Positions 1 through 7,065 are shown, counted from the first letter of the stretch. The stretch: 64,000 bases of DNA from CAVTWY01 sp963738575 (GCA_963738575.1 CAVTWY010000002.1:124001-188000); one strand, 5' to 3'. Notes: generated by a model not told the origin, from the letters alone. Numbers and translations are program-made.

Positions 1-217
1 GCGCGATTTGCCGGGGCGTGCGCAGGACCTTCTGGGCGACTGAAGCAACCACAGAAAGTTCAAGCCCCGGCATGCTCTGGCTGTTGATGGAACCGGCGAA
101 GCGATCGGATCGGATCGCGTCGCACTCGAGCTGCACGTACGTGTTGCAGATCATGTCGGTCCAGTACGCCAAGCGTTCGCGAGGCGGCACGGCACCGGTA
201 TTGAGCAGAAGGGTCAT
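1..217 (-). CDS. AraC-type transcriptional regulator, N-terminal part (cut by window edge)
   Basis: This is the first 72 codons of a minus-strand gene that runs off the left end of the window. It starts at ATG 217. The protein begins MTLLLNTGAVPPRERLAYW and continues with a DRFAGSINSQSMPGLELSVV stretch. That resembles the N-terminal effector-binding part of AraC-family activators, in which the ERLAYW and F-x-G segments are common. The helix-turn-helix would lie outside the window. The gene is divergent from the nitrilase at 384, and AraC-type regulators beside nitrilase genes are known, so it may control that gene. The family call rests on a short stretch without the DNA-binding domain. Confidence 0.65.
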   Translation of the reverse strand, partial: MTLLLNTGAVPPRERLAYWTDMICNTYVQLECDAIRSDRFAGSINSQSMPGLELSVVASVAQKVLRTPRQIA

Positions 218-383
218 GGAATTTGCCTATCGCTGAATAGTGCATGTGAATCTGGGCAGTAACAACCTTGGGGAAACCCTGGAGAAGCCCGGACAACAAG
301 CTCGTCACTCCAGGACAAGACGGCGCCGGGTACGAGTTGGAACATCGGTGCCTTCGCTTATAAATCACCAGGAGACCCACGAC

Positions 384-1415
384 ATGCCAGCCATCATCCA
401 TCCCAAGTTGCGCGTTGCCGCCGTTCAAGCCGCCCCTGTTTTTCTTGACATCGACGCCACAATCGACAAGGCGATTCGGCTGGCAAAAGAGGCCGCGGAG
501 CAAGGCGTGAAGCTGATTGCTTTCCCCGAGACCTGGATTCCCGGATACCCGTGGTGGATTTGGCTGTACTTCGCCCGCAATGGGCATGCAATTTGTTCAG
601 CGCTACAGCGACAACTCGCTCGTGCTCGGCTCCGCCAATTCAAACGGCTCACGACTGCGGCGCGTGATTTGGGGATTTGGATGGCGATGGGCTACAGCGA
701 GAAATCGGGGAGTAGCCTTTACATGGGGCAAGCTCTTATCGACGACCAAGGGAATGTGGTCAAGACCCGCCGCAAACTCAAGCCGACGCACGTGGAGCGT
801 GCCGTTTTCGGTGAGGGCGATGGCACCGATCTGGCTGTGATGCAAACGCCCATCGGCAACGTCGGAATGCTCTGCTGCTGGGAGCATCTGCAGCCGCTGA
901 GCAAATACGCGATGTATGCACAGAACGAGCAGATCCACGTTGCGGCGTGGCCAAGTTTTTCAGTTTATCGCGGTGCGGCTCACGCGCTAAGCGCTGAAGT
1001 GAACAACGCGGCCAGTCAGATCTACGCCACGGAGGGAAGCTGCTTCGTGCTGGCGCCGACCGCCACTGTGTCCAAGGAAATGCACGAAATGCTGTGCACT
1101 GATGACCTTCAGCGTCAGCTGCTGCTGGAAGGCGGAGGCTTTGCCCGCATTTACGGCCCTGATGGCGCTTCGTTGGGTACGCCGCTGCCCGAGAAGGAAG
1201 AAGGGCTGGTGGTGGCCGACATCGACCTGGGAATGATCTCCTTGTCCAAGTCGGTTGCCGATCCGGCGGGGCACTACTCACGCCCGGACGTTACGCGTTT
1301 GCTGCTGAACAAGACCCCGGGGGATCGCGTGGTGGCCAATGTGATGCCGGGCATCACGGTTGCTGACAACGGTATGAGCGATCCCGCAGTGCCGTTGCTC
1401 GTTGCTGGAGGGTAG
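384..1415 (+). CDS. Nitrilase (carbon-nitrogen hydrolase) with a locally frame-scrambled segment
   Basis: Nitrilases hydrolyse nitriles to the carboxylic acid and ammonia in the cytoplasm. The Glu-Lys-Cys triad is visible: E49 in FPETWIPGYPWW, K131 in TRRKLKPTHVER and C165 in MLCCWEHLQP. The 343-residue length is normal. ATG 384 is preferred because the open frame upstream to 240 has no family resemblance; GGAGA lies at 371-375. Oddity: between about 570 and 636 the frame reads RNGHAICSALQRQLARARLR, whereas the +1 frame there reads SPAMGMQFVQRYSDNSLVLG, the conserved nitrilase segment. One extra T at 570-571 and one missing C at 635-636 explain this. The frame stays open, but about 22 residues near the active site are wrong as written. 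The aromatic-rich segment fits aryl- or aliphatic-nitrilases; the substrate cannot be told. Confidence 0.9.
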   Translation: MPAIIHPKLRVAAVQAAPVFLDIDATIDKAIRLAKEAAEQGVKLIAFPETWIPGYPWWIWLYFARNGHAICSALQRQLARARLRQFKRLTTAARDLGIWMAMGYSEKSGSSLYMGQALIDDQGNVVKTRRKLKPTHVERAVFGEGDGTDLAVMQTPIGNVGMLCCWEHLQPLSKYAMYAQNEQIHVAAWPSFSVYRGAAHALSAEVNNAASQIYATEGSCFVLAPTATVSKEMHEMLCTDDLQRQLLLEGGGFARIYGPDGASLGTPLPEKEEGLVVADIDLGMISLSKSVADPAGHYSRPDVTRLLLNKTPGDRVVANVMPGITVADNGMSDPAVPLLVAGG

Positions 1416-1443
1416 GCACACCTCTTTTCACTTTCAATGTCAC

Positions 1444-1461
1444 GCCCAAGAATTCTTGGGC
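1444..1461. other. 18-base perfect palindrome after the nitrilase gene
   Basis: GCCCAAGAATTCTTGGGC is its own reverse complement and lies 29 bases after the nitrilase stop codon. As RNA it would fold to a 7-bp stem with an AATT loop. No T-run follows on either strand, so it is not a classic intrinsic terminator. It may be a weak terminator, an mRNA-end stabiliser or an operator for the downstream M19/Bug genes. The rest of 1416-1619 shows nothing recognisable apart from the ribosome-binding site of the next gene. Confidence 0.4.
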
Positions 1462-1619
1462 TAGCTTGGAACAGTTCTGCGATGACGAGATTTGCTTGCA
1501 CAAAAAACGTCATCGACTTTCAAAAGCGTTTTGCTACGGAGGCGTTTGCGGCAGCAGAGCATCAGGCAGCAATCCAAACCACGCAGGATCTCTCCGTCAG
1601 AACATTTTTGAGGTAATCA

Positions 1620-2660
1620 ATGAATATCGGGACATTGGATCATGCAAGGGCGGTTGGAACCGTCAACCCCATAGGTATCCAATTTTCCGAAGATTTTTCG
1701 CCTGATTTTCTCGACAGATGTTTGATGCACGGCTTTGGCGTTGTGGGATGCACCACCAACAGCCCTTGGGACGATACGCTTGAGACGATGGAAAACGTCC
1801 AGAGCATGAAACGAATCGTCGAACGACATCCGAATGCGTACCTTTTGCAATCGAGCGCCCAACTTCAGAACCCGACCAATGGGAAGATCGGCGTGTTGCT
1901 GGGGTTTCAGAGTCCTAAGCCCTGCAGCGACAGTATGAACTTCCTCGAAGCCTTTATCGACATGGGCATTCGATGTTCCGCACTCGCTCTTCGCGAGAAT
2001 AGCTACTACGGATGCGGCTTTGCATCGTCGAACGACTCCGGCCTCAGCGAGATGGGACGACAAGCCGTTCGATTGATGAACAGGCGCGGTGTTGTCGTTG
2101 ATCTGTCGCATGTGGGCGATAGGACTGCCATGGACGCAGTCGCACTTTCGGAACATCCCGTGATTTTTTCCCACTCTTTGGCGCGCGAGGTCATGGCCAA
2201 CGAGTCGAAGAAAGGGGAGTGGGCAGGACTTGAAAACGGCGCAGCGCGTCGCGCAGCCCCAGCAGAGCTGATCGTTGCGGCCGCTGCGAAGGGCGGGGTC
2301 TTCTGCCCTGACGTGCGGCTCGCCGGGGGCGTCTATGAAGTACTGAAGCACATTCATTGCGCCGTGAGGCTCGTAGGTGTAGACCACGTGGGTGTTTGCG
2401 CCCAAGAAGACTGGCACCGATCCGCGAAAGATTTGCGCCGCATGCAGCGCTACAGGCCAGGTTACGGCTCTGCGCCGGGGGAGGATTCGCGTGCTTTCCC
2501 GACTGACTATTGGATTCGTCGCATGGAGGATCAATTGGGCCCAGAGGCCCTTGCCTCAGATTATTTGAAGATAGCGCTGAAAAGTAAATACTCAGAATCC
2601 GACACCGCCAAGATCATGGGGGGCAACATGATCCGCGTGCTTAAAAACGTCCTGCGATAG
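1620..2660 (+). CDS. M19 (membrane dipeptidase)-family hydrolase, divergent
   Basis: The 346-residue protein has the TIM-barrel signatures of peptidase family M19 (renal dipeptidase-like metallohydrolases). These are GLSEMGRQAVRLMNRRGVVV followed by VDLSHVG, then HPVIFSHS, then VGVDHVGV near residue 255. The two His residues of DLSH and FSHS match metal ligands. The usual N-terminal H-x-D pair is not evident: the start reads TVNPIGIQFSEDF. The usual bridging Glu position reads GFQSPKP, and the final Asp-containing motif reads CAQEDW. It may therefore bind fewer metals or act on a substrate other than dipeptides. ATG 1620 follows GAGG at 1610-1613. No signal peptide is seen. Its position between a nitrilase and a Bug binding protein on the same strand suggests a shared catabolic role on a nitrogen compound. 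Confidence 0.8.
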   Translation: MNIGTLDHARAVGTVNPIGIQFSEDFSPDFLDRCLMHGFGVVGCTTNSPWDDTLETMENVQSMKRIVERHPNAYLLQSSAQLQNPTNGKIGVLLGFQSPKPCSDSMNFLEAFIDMGIRCSALALRENSYYGCGFASSNDSGLSEMGRQAVRLMNRRGVVVDLSHVGDRTAMDAVALSEHPVIFSHSLAREVMANESKKGEWAGLENGAARRAAPAELIVAAAAKGGVFCPDVRLAGGVYEVLKHIHCAVRLVGVDHVGVCAQEDWHRSAKDLRRMQRYRPGYGSAPGEDSRAFPTDYWIRRMEDQLGPEALASDYLKIALKSKYSESDTAKIMGGNMIRVLKNVLR

Positions 2661-2716
2661 GACGCGCCCGATCGACGAGCGTTACGTCGCTTTGCTGTCC
2701 CTTCAAAGGATCTCGC

Positions 2717-3700
2717 ATGCCAACTTCAATTCTGCGTCGGACCATTCTTCAAAGTCTTGTCATGATCGGTGTGCCTGCACTTGCGCAGGCCCAAGATGCC
2801 AAATGGCCCACCAAACCCATAAAGATTGTCGTGCCCTACCCGGCTGGGGGGTTTCCAGACGCTCTTGCTCGGCAGCTGGGAGAGCAACTCGCTCGCGTGC
2901 TTGCCACGTCGGTGGTGGTTGAAAACCGACCAGGTGCGGCCGGAGTGCTCGGCGTTCGCGCAATGACCACTCAGCCATACGACGGCCATACCCTCGCCCT
3001 GATCACTTCCAATCACGTGACGGCGACGGCGCTCTCTCCAAACTTTGACATTGTTCGAGACACACAAGTGATAACCCGCCTTGTCAACTCGCCCCTGGTC
3101 TTGGTGGTCAACGCTGAGTCAGCGTACAGGTCAGTTGGCGACCTGATCAAGGCGGTAAAAGAGAAGCCGGGAGAAGTGCCCTATGGATCGGCTGGAGCCG
3201 GGTCTACCCTCCACATGGCTGTAGAGCATCTGGCAGAACTCGTCCAGGGCTTCAAGGCACTGCATGTTCCTTACAAAGCAACAGTGGAGACTGCGAACGC
3301 CATCTTGGGGAGAAGCATTGAGTTTACTTTTGGGATACCAGGTGCAGTGTTGCCACTGATCAAGGCCGGAAAGTTGCGGGCGCTCGGGGTTACATCGTCT
3401 GCCCGAATGCAGCAACTTTCAGACGTTCCTACTATCTCTGAAGCAGGCGTACCAGGGTACATGTTCGGGACTTGGGTGGGAATTGCCACGCACAAGGACA
3501 CCCCCGCGCCGATCTTGCAGCAATTGCACGCGTCTTTGGTGCAATCCAGCGATAGTGATGGCATACAACGGCTACTTCAATCGACTGGCTCACTGTTGGA
3601 TCTGAGTGAAAGCCCGGTGGCGTTTTCGGTGTCCCTATCGGCAGAAATCGCCAAAGAACGAGTTACCGTCAAGCGCCTCGGACTATCCCTGCAAAGCTGA
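2717..3700 (+). CDS. Bug/TctC-family periplasmic solute-binding protein
   Basis: This 327-residue protein starts with a signal peptide (a basic MPTSILRR start, a hydrophobic stretch and an ALAQAQ cleavage site near residue 25). It then shows the Bug-family start WPTKPIKIVVPYPAGG. Further family signatures are VVENRPGAAG, PYGSAGAGSTLHMAVEHL and VPTISEAGVPGY. Bug proteins bind organic acids or related small molecules in the periplasm and are very abundant in Burkholderiales. Many act without an adjacent TctAB permease, and none is present here. AAGGA at 2705 supports ATG 2717. It lies 56 bases after the M19-like hydrolase, so it is probably co-transcribed and may deliver the substrate handled by its neighbours. 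Confidence 0.92.
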   Translation: MPTSILRRTILQSLVMIGVPALAQAQDAKWPTKPIKIVVPYPAGGFPDALARQLGEQLARVLATSVVVENRPGAAGVLGVRAMTTQPYDGHTLALITSNHVTATALSPNFDIVRDTQVITRLVNSPLVLVVNAESAYRSVGDLIKAVKEKPGEVPYGSAGAGSTLHMAVEHLAELVQGFKALHVPYKATVETANAILGRSIEFTFGIPGAVLPLIKAGKLRALGVTSSARMQQLSDVPTISEAGVPGYMFGTWVGIATHKDTPAPILQQLHASLVQSSDSDGIQRLLQSTGSLLDLSESPVAFSVSLSAEIAKERVTVKRLGLSLQS

Positions 3701-3719
3701 AGCCGACGCGCTGCGCGCG

Positions 3720-3818
3720 TCAAGCGGAGGAACCCATCGGCCCGGGGTAGCCCACCTCCTCGAGCGCGCCCGAGTCCGCGTCGTAGATGAAGCCTTGCAC
3801 GGAGACTCGCCTGGACAA
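3720..3818 (-). pseudogene. Short C-terminal gene remnant, possibly of a beta-carbonic anhydrase
   Basis: On the minus strand a 32-codon frame bounded by stop codons encodes RVSVQGFIYDADSGALEEV and ends PGPMGSSA. The V-x-G-F-I-Y-D-x-x-S-G-x-L pattern resembles the last strand and tail of beta-class carbonic anhydrases (compare VHGWVYD-x-x-TG). There is no start codon, and the frame is closed just upstream by TAG at 3819-3821. If real, this is the 3' scrap of a deleted gene, marking a recombination junction between the nitrilase group and the PadR operon. The rest of 3701-3936 shows nothing else. Confidence 0.35.
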
Positions 3819-3936
3819 CTAACAACTTCGGTGTGTACAAAGTTGCGCGCACGGCGAGTCAATGCGTGTCAGTGATTCTCTCCAGACGTCCCTCGTTTCG
3901 CCAAAGAATGAACGATGGATTGCCTTCCTGAAAAGC

Positions 3937-4842
3937 TCACCTCACGAGGAACGCCCCGAGCGACGCGATGTCGATGGCGCAGTGCCCACCGTAGACCGGG
4001 TGCCACTCGGTTTGTAGGCCGCGTTGTGCAGCACGTTGTGCAAGGCGCTCGGTGCCCTCGTAGAGACCGTATCGATCGTAGAGGCCACCCGACAGGTACA
4101 GGCTCGGACTCGCCGCTTGCATCGCCACCCCTTCGATCAGTGCCAGCGGTGATATGCGGCGCCACTCGTCAGGATGGGACACGTAGCGGCGGGCCAGTTG
4201 CCAGACGCCAAAGATGATGCCGGGCTCGGCACCCGTGCGCACCATCGCTGCGTGGATCTGGCCCAGGGACGCGAAGGGCGAATCTTGGTAGACGTTGGGG
4301 CACAAGGCGGCCACTTTGTCGAAATGTTGGGGATGGCTCAGGCCCAGCACCAGGCTGTTCAATCCGCCCATCGATTCACCCATCAGCAACCGGCGCCTCG
4401 GCTTCCCCACGCGGGCTTCGATCGCGCTGATGTCTGGCCAAATGGTGTCCAACAGACCGCTTTGTTCGGCCTGGCCCTTCGGTGCCAGCAACCACACCGG
4501 TCCGTAGGACAGCGAGATGACCGTTGGCGGCAACAGACCCGCGTTCTGCCAGTACGCCTGAACCATCGCTGTGAAGTACGACGGATCGTTCCATACCTCG
4601 GCCTCGAGGTTGCGGCCGTGCAAGTGGTAAACCACGTCCCCGTTCACGCCGCCCGCAGCGCGGTGCACGCAGTACCGCAGCGGCCCCTCTCGGCCACATT
4701 GCTGGTTGGCTGGCTTGAAGCTCACAGCTTGATGGCCCCAAGGGCGGCTGAGCTGCTGCCAAGCCCACCACGCGGCCACCGCAAGTGCAAGCAATATCAG
4801 TGCGAGCGCAACTGCCTTGCGCGGCGGCTTTTGAGTGGCCAT
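3937..4842 (-). CDS. Membrane-anchored or secreted alpha/beta hydrolase (esterase-like)
   Basis: The 301-residue protein starts with a basic MATQKPPRK segment and one hydrophobic helix (AVALALILLALAVAAWWAW), an uncleaved anchor or signal peptide. The body has the nucleophile elbow GESMGG near residue 155, an upstream YHLHGRN strand and a likely catalytic His in GGHCAID near the C-terminus. This matches esterase-D-like or PHB-depolymerase-like serine hydrolases. The substrate is unknown. ATG 4842 is chosen because the hydrophobic start follows it; the longer open frame to 5061 lies inside the upstream membrane-protein gene. It is the last gene of a PadR-headed operon and overlaps the gene before it by 46 bases. 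Confidence 0.75.
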   Translation of the reverse strand: MATQKPPRKAVALALILLALAVAAWWAWQQLSRPWGHQAVSFKPANQQCGREGPLRYCVHRAAGGVNGDVVYHLHGRNLEAEVWNDPSYFTAMVQAYWQNAGLLPPTVISLSYGPVWLLAPKGQAEQSGLLDTIWPDISAIEARVGKPRRRLLMGESMGGLNSLVLGLSHPQHFDKVAALCPNVYQDSPFASLGQIHAAMVRTGAEPGIIFGVWQLARRYVSHPDEWRRISPLALIEGVAMQAASPSLYLSGGLYDRYGLYEGTERLAQRAAQRGLQTEWHPVYGGHCAIDIASLGAFLVR

Positions 4843-5915
4843 GTGCAGGTTCTCTTGTTCAAGGTTAGGACACTCAGGGGCTGCAACTGCAGGTCGTTGG
4901 TGTCGTCGGCCAGCATGGCCAGGCTCAGTAAATAGGCGAAGATGAAGCTGCCACCGAAGCCAACCAGCGGGGAGGGCAGCCAGCCGGGAAGTGAAAGCGC
5001 CACCAGCAGCCCCCAGATGAGACCGTGCACGCGCGCCCGGCGGTGACGCAGTGCCGGCCACAGCGGCAGCACTTGCAGCAGCGCGAGGCCAAGTCCGATG
5101 GCCAGATTTTGTTCAAAGCCGCTTTGCAACACCTTGTCGACAAAGGTCAAGACCTCGGGCGCCTTCCATGCTTGACCCAGGTGCGCCGCCGTGGCCCAAG
5201 TCGCCAACGCAAGCAGTGCCAACGCGCCACTGCGGCGATTGCAGGCAAGTACGCTGAGCACGGCGGCCGTCAGTCCTGTCAGCACGGCGTCGGCCAGCAG
5301 CGCGAGCGCGCAGCACGCCATCAGCAGTCCGCCCATGGCCCAGGGTCGGGCGGTGGACTTTGACCGCACGCCAGAGGCCACCAGCAGCGCAGGCAGCAGC
5401 AGCCAGAGCAGGTTCAATGCAACCGGCCCGACCCGCAGCCAGGCGGAACCACCCTTGGACAACTGACCCAGGCCAGCGATGAGCAGCAGTGCACCCATCG
5501 CGAAAGACAGCTTGGCGCGCAGCAGCTCGTCGGTTTGCAAACGCCGCCGCGGCAGCATGCGGAAGGTGGCGACTGCAAAGGCTAGCGACAGCAGGTTCAT
5601 CCCGAGGTAGTGGCTTGGCGCGCCCGCGCTGTGCATAAAGACGCAGCCCATCAGCACGGCGGCCGAGCAGGTCAGCACGCCGGTGTTGTGGGCCTGCGCC
5701 GCGCGGGCGCAGGCCGCCATAAGCGCGTGGCCCAGCGCCGCACAAAGGCAACCCCAAGCAAACGTCAGCGCCTCGCGCTGGCTGCCGACCGACGCCACTT
5801 CGGCCTGCATCGCGTGGCCCCAAGCCGCTTGCCGTGTGCCCAAGAGCCGGACAGCCGCACGCATCAGCAGGCGGCTGGCAAGGGCCAGTGCCCGCGTAGA
5901 CGACGGGTGCCTCAC
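4797..5915 (-). CDS. PadR-linked multi-pass membrane protein of unknown function
   Basis: The GTG at 5915 overlaps the PadR stop codon (GTGA), giving 372 residues. The first 60 or so residues form a cytoplasmic segment with ALASRLLMRAAVRLLG and a WGHAMQAEV motif ending in EALTFAWGCL. Similar W-x-x-A-M-x-A-E segments occur in membrane proteins encoded beside PadR regulators. About eight or nine hydrophobic segments follow, including MGALLLIAGLG and LALLALATWATAA. The conserved-looking membrane part ends at about 4930. The last 35 residues are polar and overlap the hydrolase gene, so a one-base sequence error near the 3' end, with a true stop further upstream, is possible. The function is unknown; transport or envelope-stress sensing are guesses. 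Confidence 0.7.
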   Translation of the reverse strand: MRHPSSTRALALASRLLMRAAVRLLGTRQAAWGHAMQAEVASVGSQREALTFAWGCLCAALGHALMAACARAAQAHNTGVLTCSAAVLMGCVFMHSAGAPSHYLGMNLLSLAFAVATFRMLPRRRLQTDELLRAKLSFAMGALLLIAGLGQLSKGGSAWLRVGPVALNLLWLLLPALLVASGVRSKSTARPWAMGGLLMACCALALLADAVLTGLTAAVLSVLACNRRSGALALLALATWATAAHLGQAWKAPEVLTFVDKVLQSGFEQNLAIGLGLALLQVLPLWPALRHRRARVHGLIWGLLVALSLPGWLPSPLVGFGGSFIFAYLLSLAMLADDTNDLQLQPLSVLTLNKRTCTWPLKSRRARQLRSH

Positions 5916-6232
5916 GGGCGCACCTTCGCGGTGCGCAACGCTTTTGACTGGACGCGCAGCGCGGCCAAGGGTGCTGCCAACGAGGGCACCCAATCGCGTC
6001 CTGCCGCCGTCAACCTGTAGACGTGTCGCGGCGGTCGTCCAGCCTGAGGTGACTCCACCCAACGTGCCTCCAGCAGCCCCTGCGCCTCCAAACGCATCAA
6101 CAGAGGGTACAGCGTGCCGGATTTCACCTCGGCCTGCGCCATGAGGTCGTAACCGTGGCGCCAATCGTCGTTACCGGCCAGCACGGCGACGACAGCTAGG
6201 GCTTGTGGAGACAGAGCACGACTGCGGTTCAT
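5912..6232 (-). CDS. PadR-family transcriptional regulator
   Basis: This 106-residue protein is a short PadR-type winged-helix repressor. The signature YDLMAQAEVKSGTLYPLLMR and then LEAQGLLEARWVES are the recognition helix and wing, and GRPPRHVYRLTAAGRDW is the canonical end of the domain. There is no long C-terminal dimerisation coil, so it belongs to the small PadR subgroup. ATG 6232 sits 4 bases from a 22-bp perfect palindrome that should be its own operator. It is translationally coupled to the membrane-protein gene through a GTGA overlap. PadR proteins usually repress the adjacent membrane or efflux gene and release DNA on binding a small, often phenolic, ligand. Confidence 0.9.
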   Translation of the reverse strand: MNRSRALSPQALAVVAVLAGNDDWRHGYDLMAQAEVKSGTLYPLLMRLEAQGLLEARWVESPQAGRPPRHVYRLTAAGRDWVPSLAAPLAALRVQSKALRTAKVRP

Positions 6233-6236
6233 GCAA

Positions 6237-6258
6237 TAAGTCTACATATGTAGACTTA
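6237..6258. promoter_or_regulatory. PadR operator: 22-bp perfect palindrome
   Basis: The arms TAAGTCTACAT and ATGTAGACTTA are exact reverse complements with no spacer. The site lies 4 bases upstream of the PadR start codon. The core TACATATGTA matches the ATGT/ACAT half-site style of known PadR operators. Binding here would block the promoter or 5' leader of the PadR-membrane protein-hydrolase operon, giving autorepression. Confidence 0.8.
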
Positions 6259-6330
6259 CGATGTCAACGGGGCAACATGCGGTATCGAATGGCCCTGCTT
6301 GTCAGATCACCAGAGCGGTCAGATGTCGGC

Positions 6331-6741
6331 TCATGCCGTGGCCGCCCGAAACGCTGCCTGGACGGCACGTACCAGCGAGGGGTGCAGGGTTCCGAGCTTC
6401 GGCGTTTGCCCATGGGGCGCGGCTGGCGGAACCGAGATCCATTCGGTGGTGTACGGCAGATCAAGGGCTTGCCTCAGGTCGAACTTGGTGTTGTAGCTGA
6501 GGCCTGCGGTGTCGTAGGCGGCGGGGTTGCGATCACGCAGGATGGAGAACTCTCCTCGGTACAGGGTGGTGGTGCGCTGGCTGGTGCCGTAGGCGACGCG
6601 TACGGTGAACTGAGGTGCGTCGTCGTCGAAGACAGCGACGATCAGGGCCGGACGTGGTTTGGCACGCAGGTTGATGTCGTCTGGAAAGTGGCACCAGACG
6701 ATCTCGCCGGCGGTGGGCGCGGCCCACCACTGTGAGGTCAC
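6331..6741 (-). CDS. Probable toxin-like protein (PemK/MazF-like start)
   Basis: The 136-residue protein starts with TAGEIVWCHFP and KPRPALIVAVF. That pattern resembles the first strands of PemK/MazF endoribonucleases (GEIVW-x-x-F-P then RPALIV). The rest, including VAYGTSQRTTTLYRGEFSI and GLSYNTKFDLRQALDLPYT, does not match classic MazF and looks like a distinct uncharacterised family. ATG 6741 overlaps the stop of the upstream 95-residue gene by 4 bases (ATGA), the usual coupling of antitoxin then toxin. The order, sizes and palindromic operator support a type II toxin-antitoxin role, but activity is inferred. Confidence 0.6.
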   Translation of the reverse strand: MTSQWWAAPTAGEIVWCHFPDDINLRAKPRPALIVAVFDDDAPQFTVRVAYGTSQRTTTLYRGEFSILRDRNPAAYDTAGLSYNTKFDLRQALDLPYTTEWISVPPAAPHGQTPKLGTLHPSLVRAVQAAFRAATA

Positions 6742-7025
6742 GCGGCCTCGACTTCGAACAGGCTCGACCGCACTGATTTCTTCTTGCCTTGTGGTGCTCG
6801 CTTCTTGATCTGTCGCACTTGCGCAGTCGTCAGCGGGCCATCATCGGCCTCGTACTGGGGCAACAGTTTGACCGCCATGTCGTGCAACGCCAAATGAATG
6901 GCCTGGGTTTCATCGACGCCCAGGCGCTCCGCGAGTCGCTTGGCGGTGTCACGGGTCACGCCGGTTGCGCTGTCGGCGGGGCGGTAGCGGAAGGCGATCT
7001 GGTCGAGGGCGCTGCGGGTGGCCAT
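6738..7025 (-). CDS. Probable antitoxin-like partner of the 6331-6741 gene
   Basis: ATG 7025 has GGAA a few bases upstream; a TTG at 7037 is also open but less likely. The 95-residue protein has a helical segment TRDTAKRLAERLGVDETQAI followed by HLALHDMAVKLLPQYEADDG, which may be a small DNA-binding domain. It ends in a basic tail (RQIKKRAPQGKKKS) that could wrap the toxin. I do not recognise a named antitoxin family. It is the first gene of a two-gene operon, directly after a 21-base palindrome, as expected for a self-repressing antitoxin. Confidence 0.6.
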   Translation of the reverse strand: MATRSALDQIAFRYRPADSATGVTRDTAKRLAERLGVDETQAIHLALHDMAVKLLPQYEADDGPLTTAQVRQIKKRAPQGKKKSVRSSLFEVEAA

Positions 7026-7044
7026 GAGGAGTTCCAAAAAAGTA

Positions 7045-7065
7045 TGGATATCTTGAAGATATCCA
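7045..7065. promoter_or_regulatory. Palindromic operator of the toxin-antitoxin-like pair
   Basis: TGGATATCTT-G-AAGATATCCA is a perfect inverted repeat with 10-base arms around one central G, ending 20 bases upstream of the antitoxin-like ATG. Its place and symmetry fit autoregulation by the antitoxin or by the complex. The remaining intergenic DNA to 7348 shows no other feature beyond the GGAG before the gentisate dioxygenase start. Confidence 0.7.

Noticed and set aside
240..383. N-terminal extension of the nitrilase frame from 240
   Set aside because: The extra 48 residues have no nitrilase resemblance and the family start is at ATG 384 with GGAGA upstream.
1444..1461. Intrinsic terminator after the nitrilase
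   Set aside because: The palindrome is perfect but no T-run follows on either strand, so it is kept only as an unexplained dyad.
4843..5061. Longer start for the alpha/beta hydrolase
   Set aside because: This stretch lies inside the membrane-protein gene and shows no signal or family match; a typical signal-anchor follows ATG 4842.
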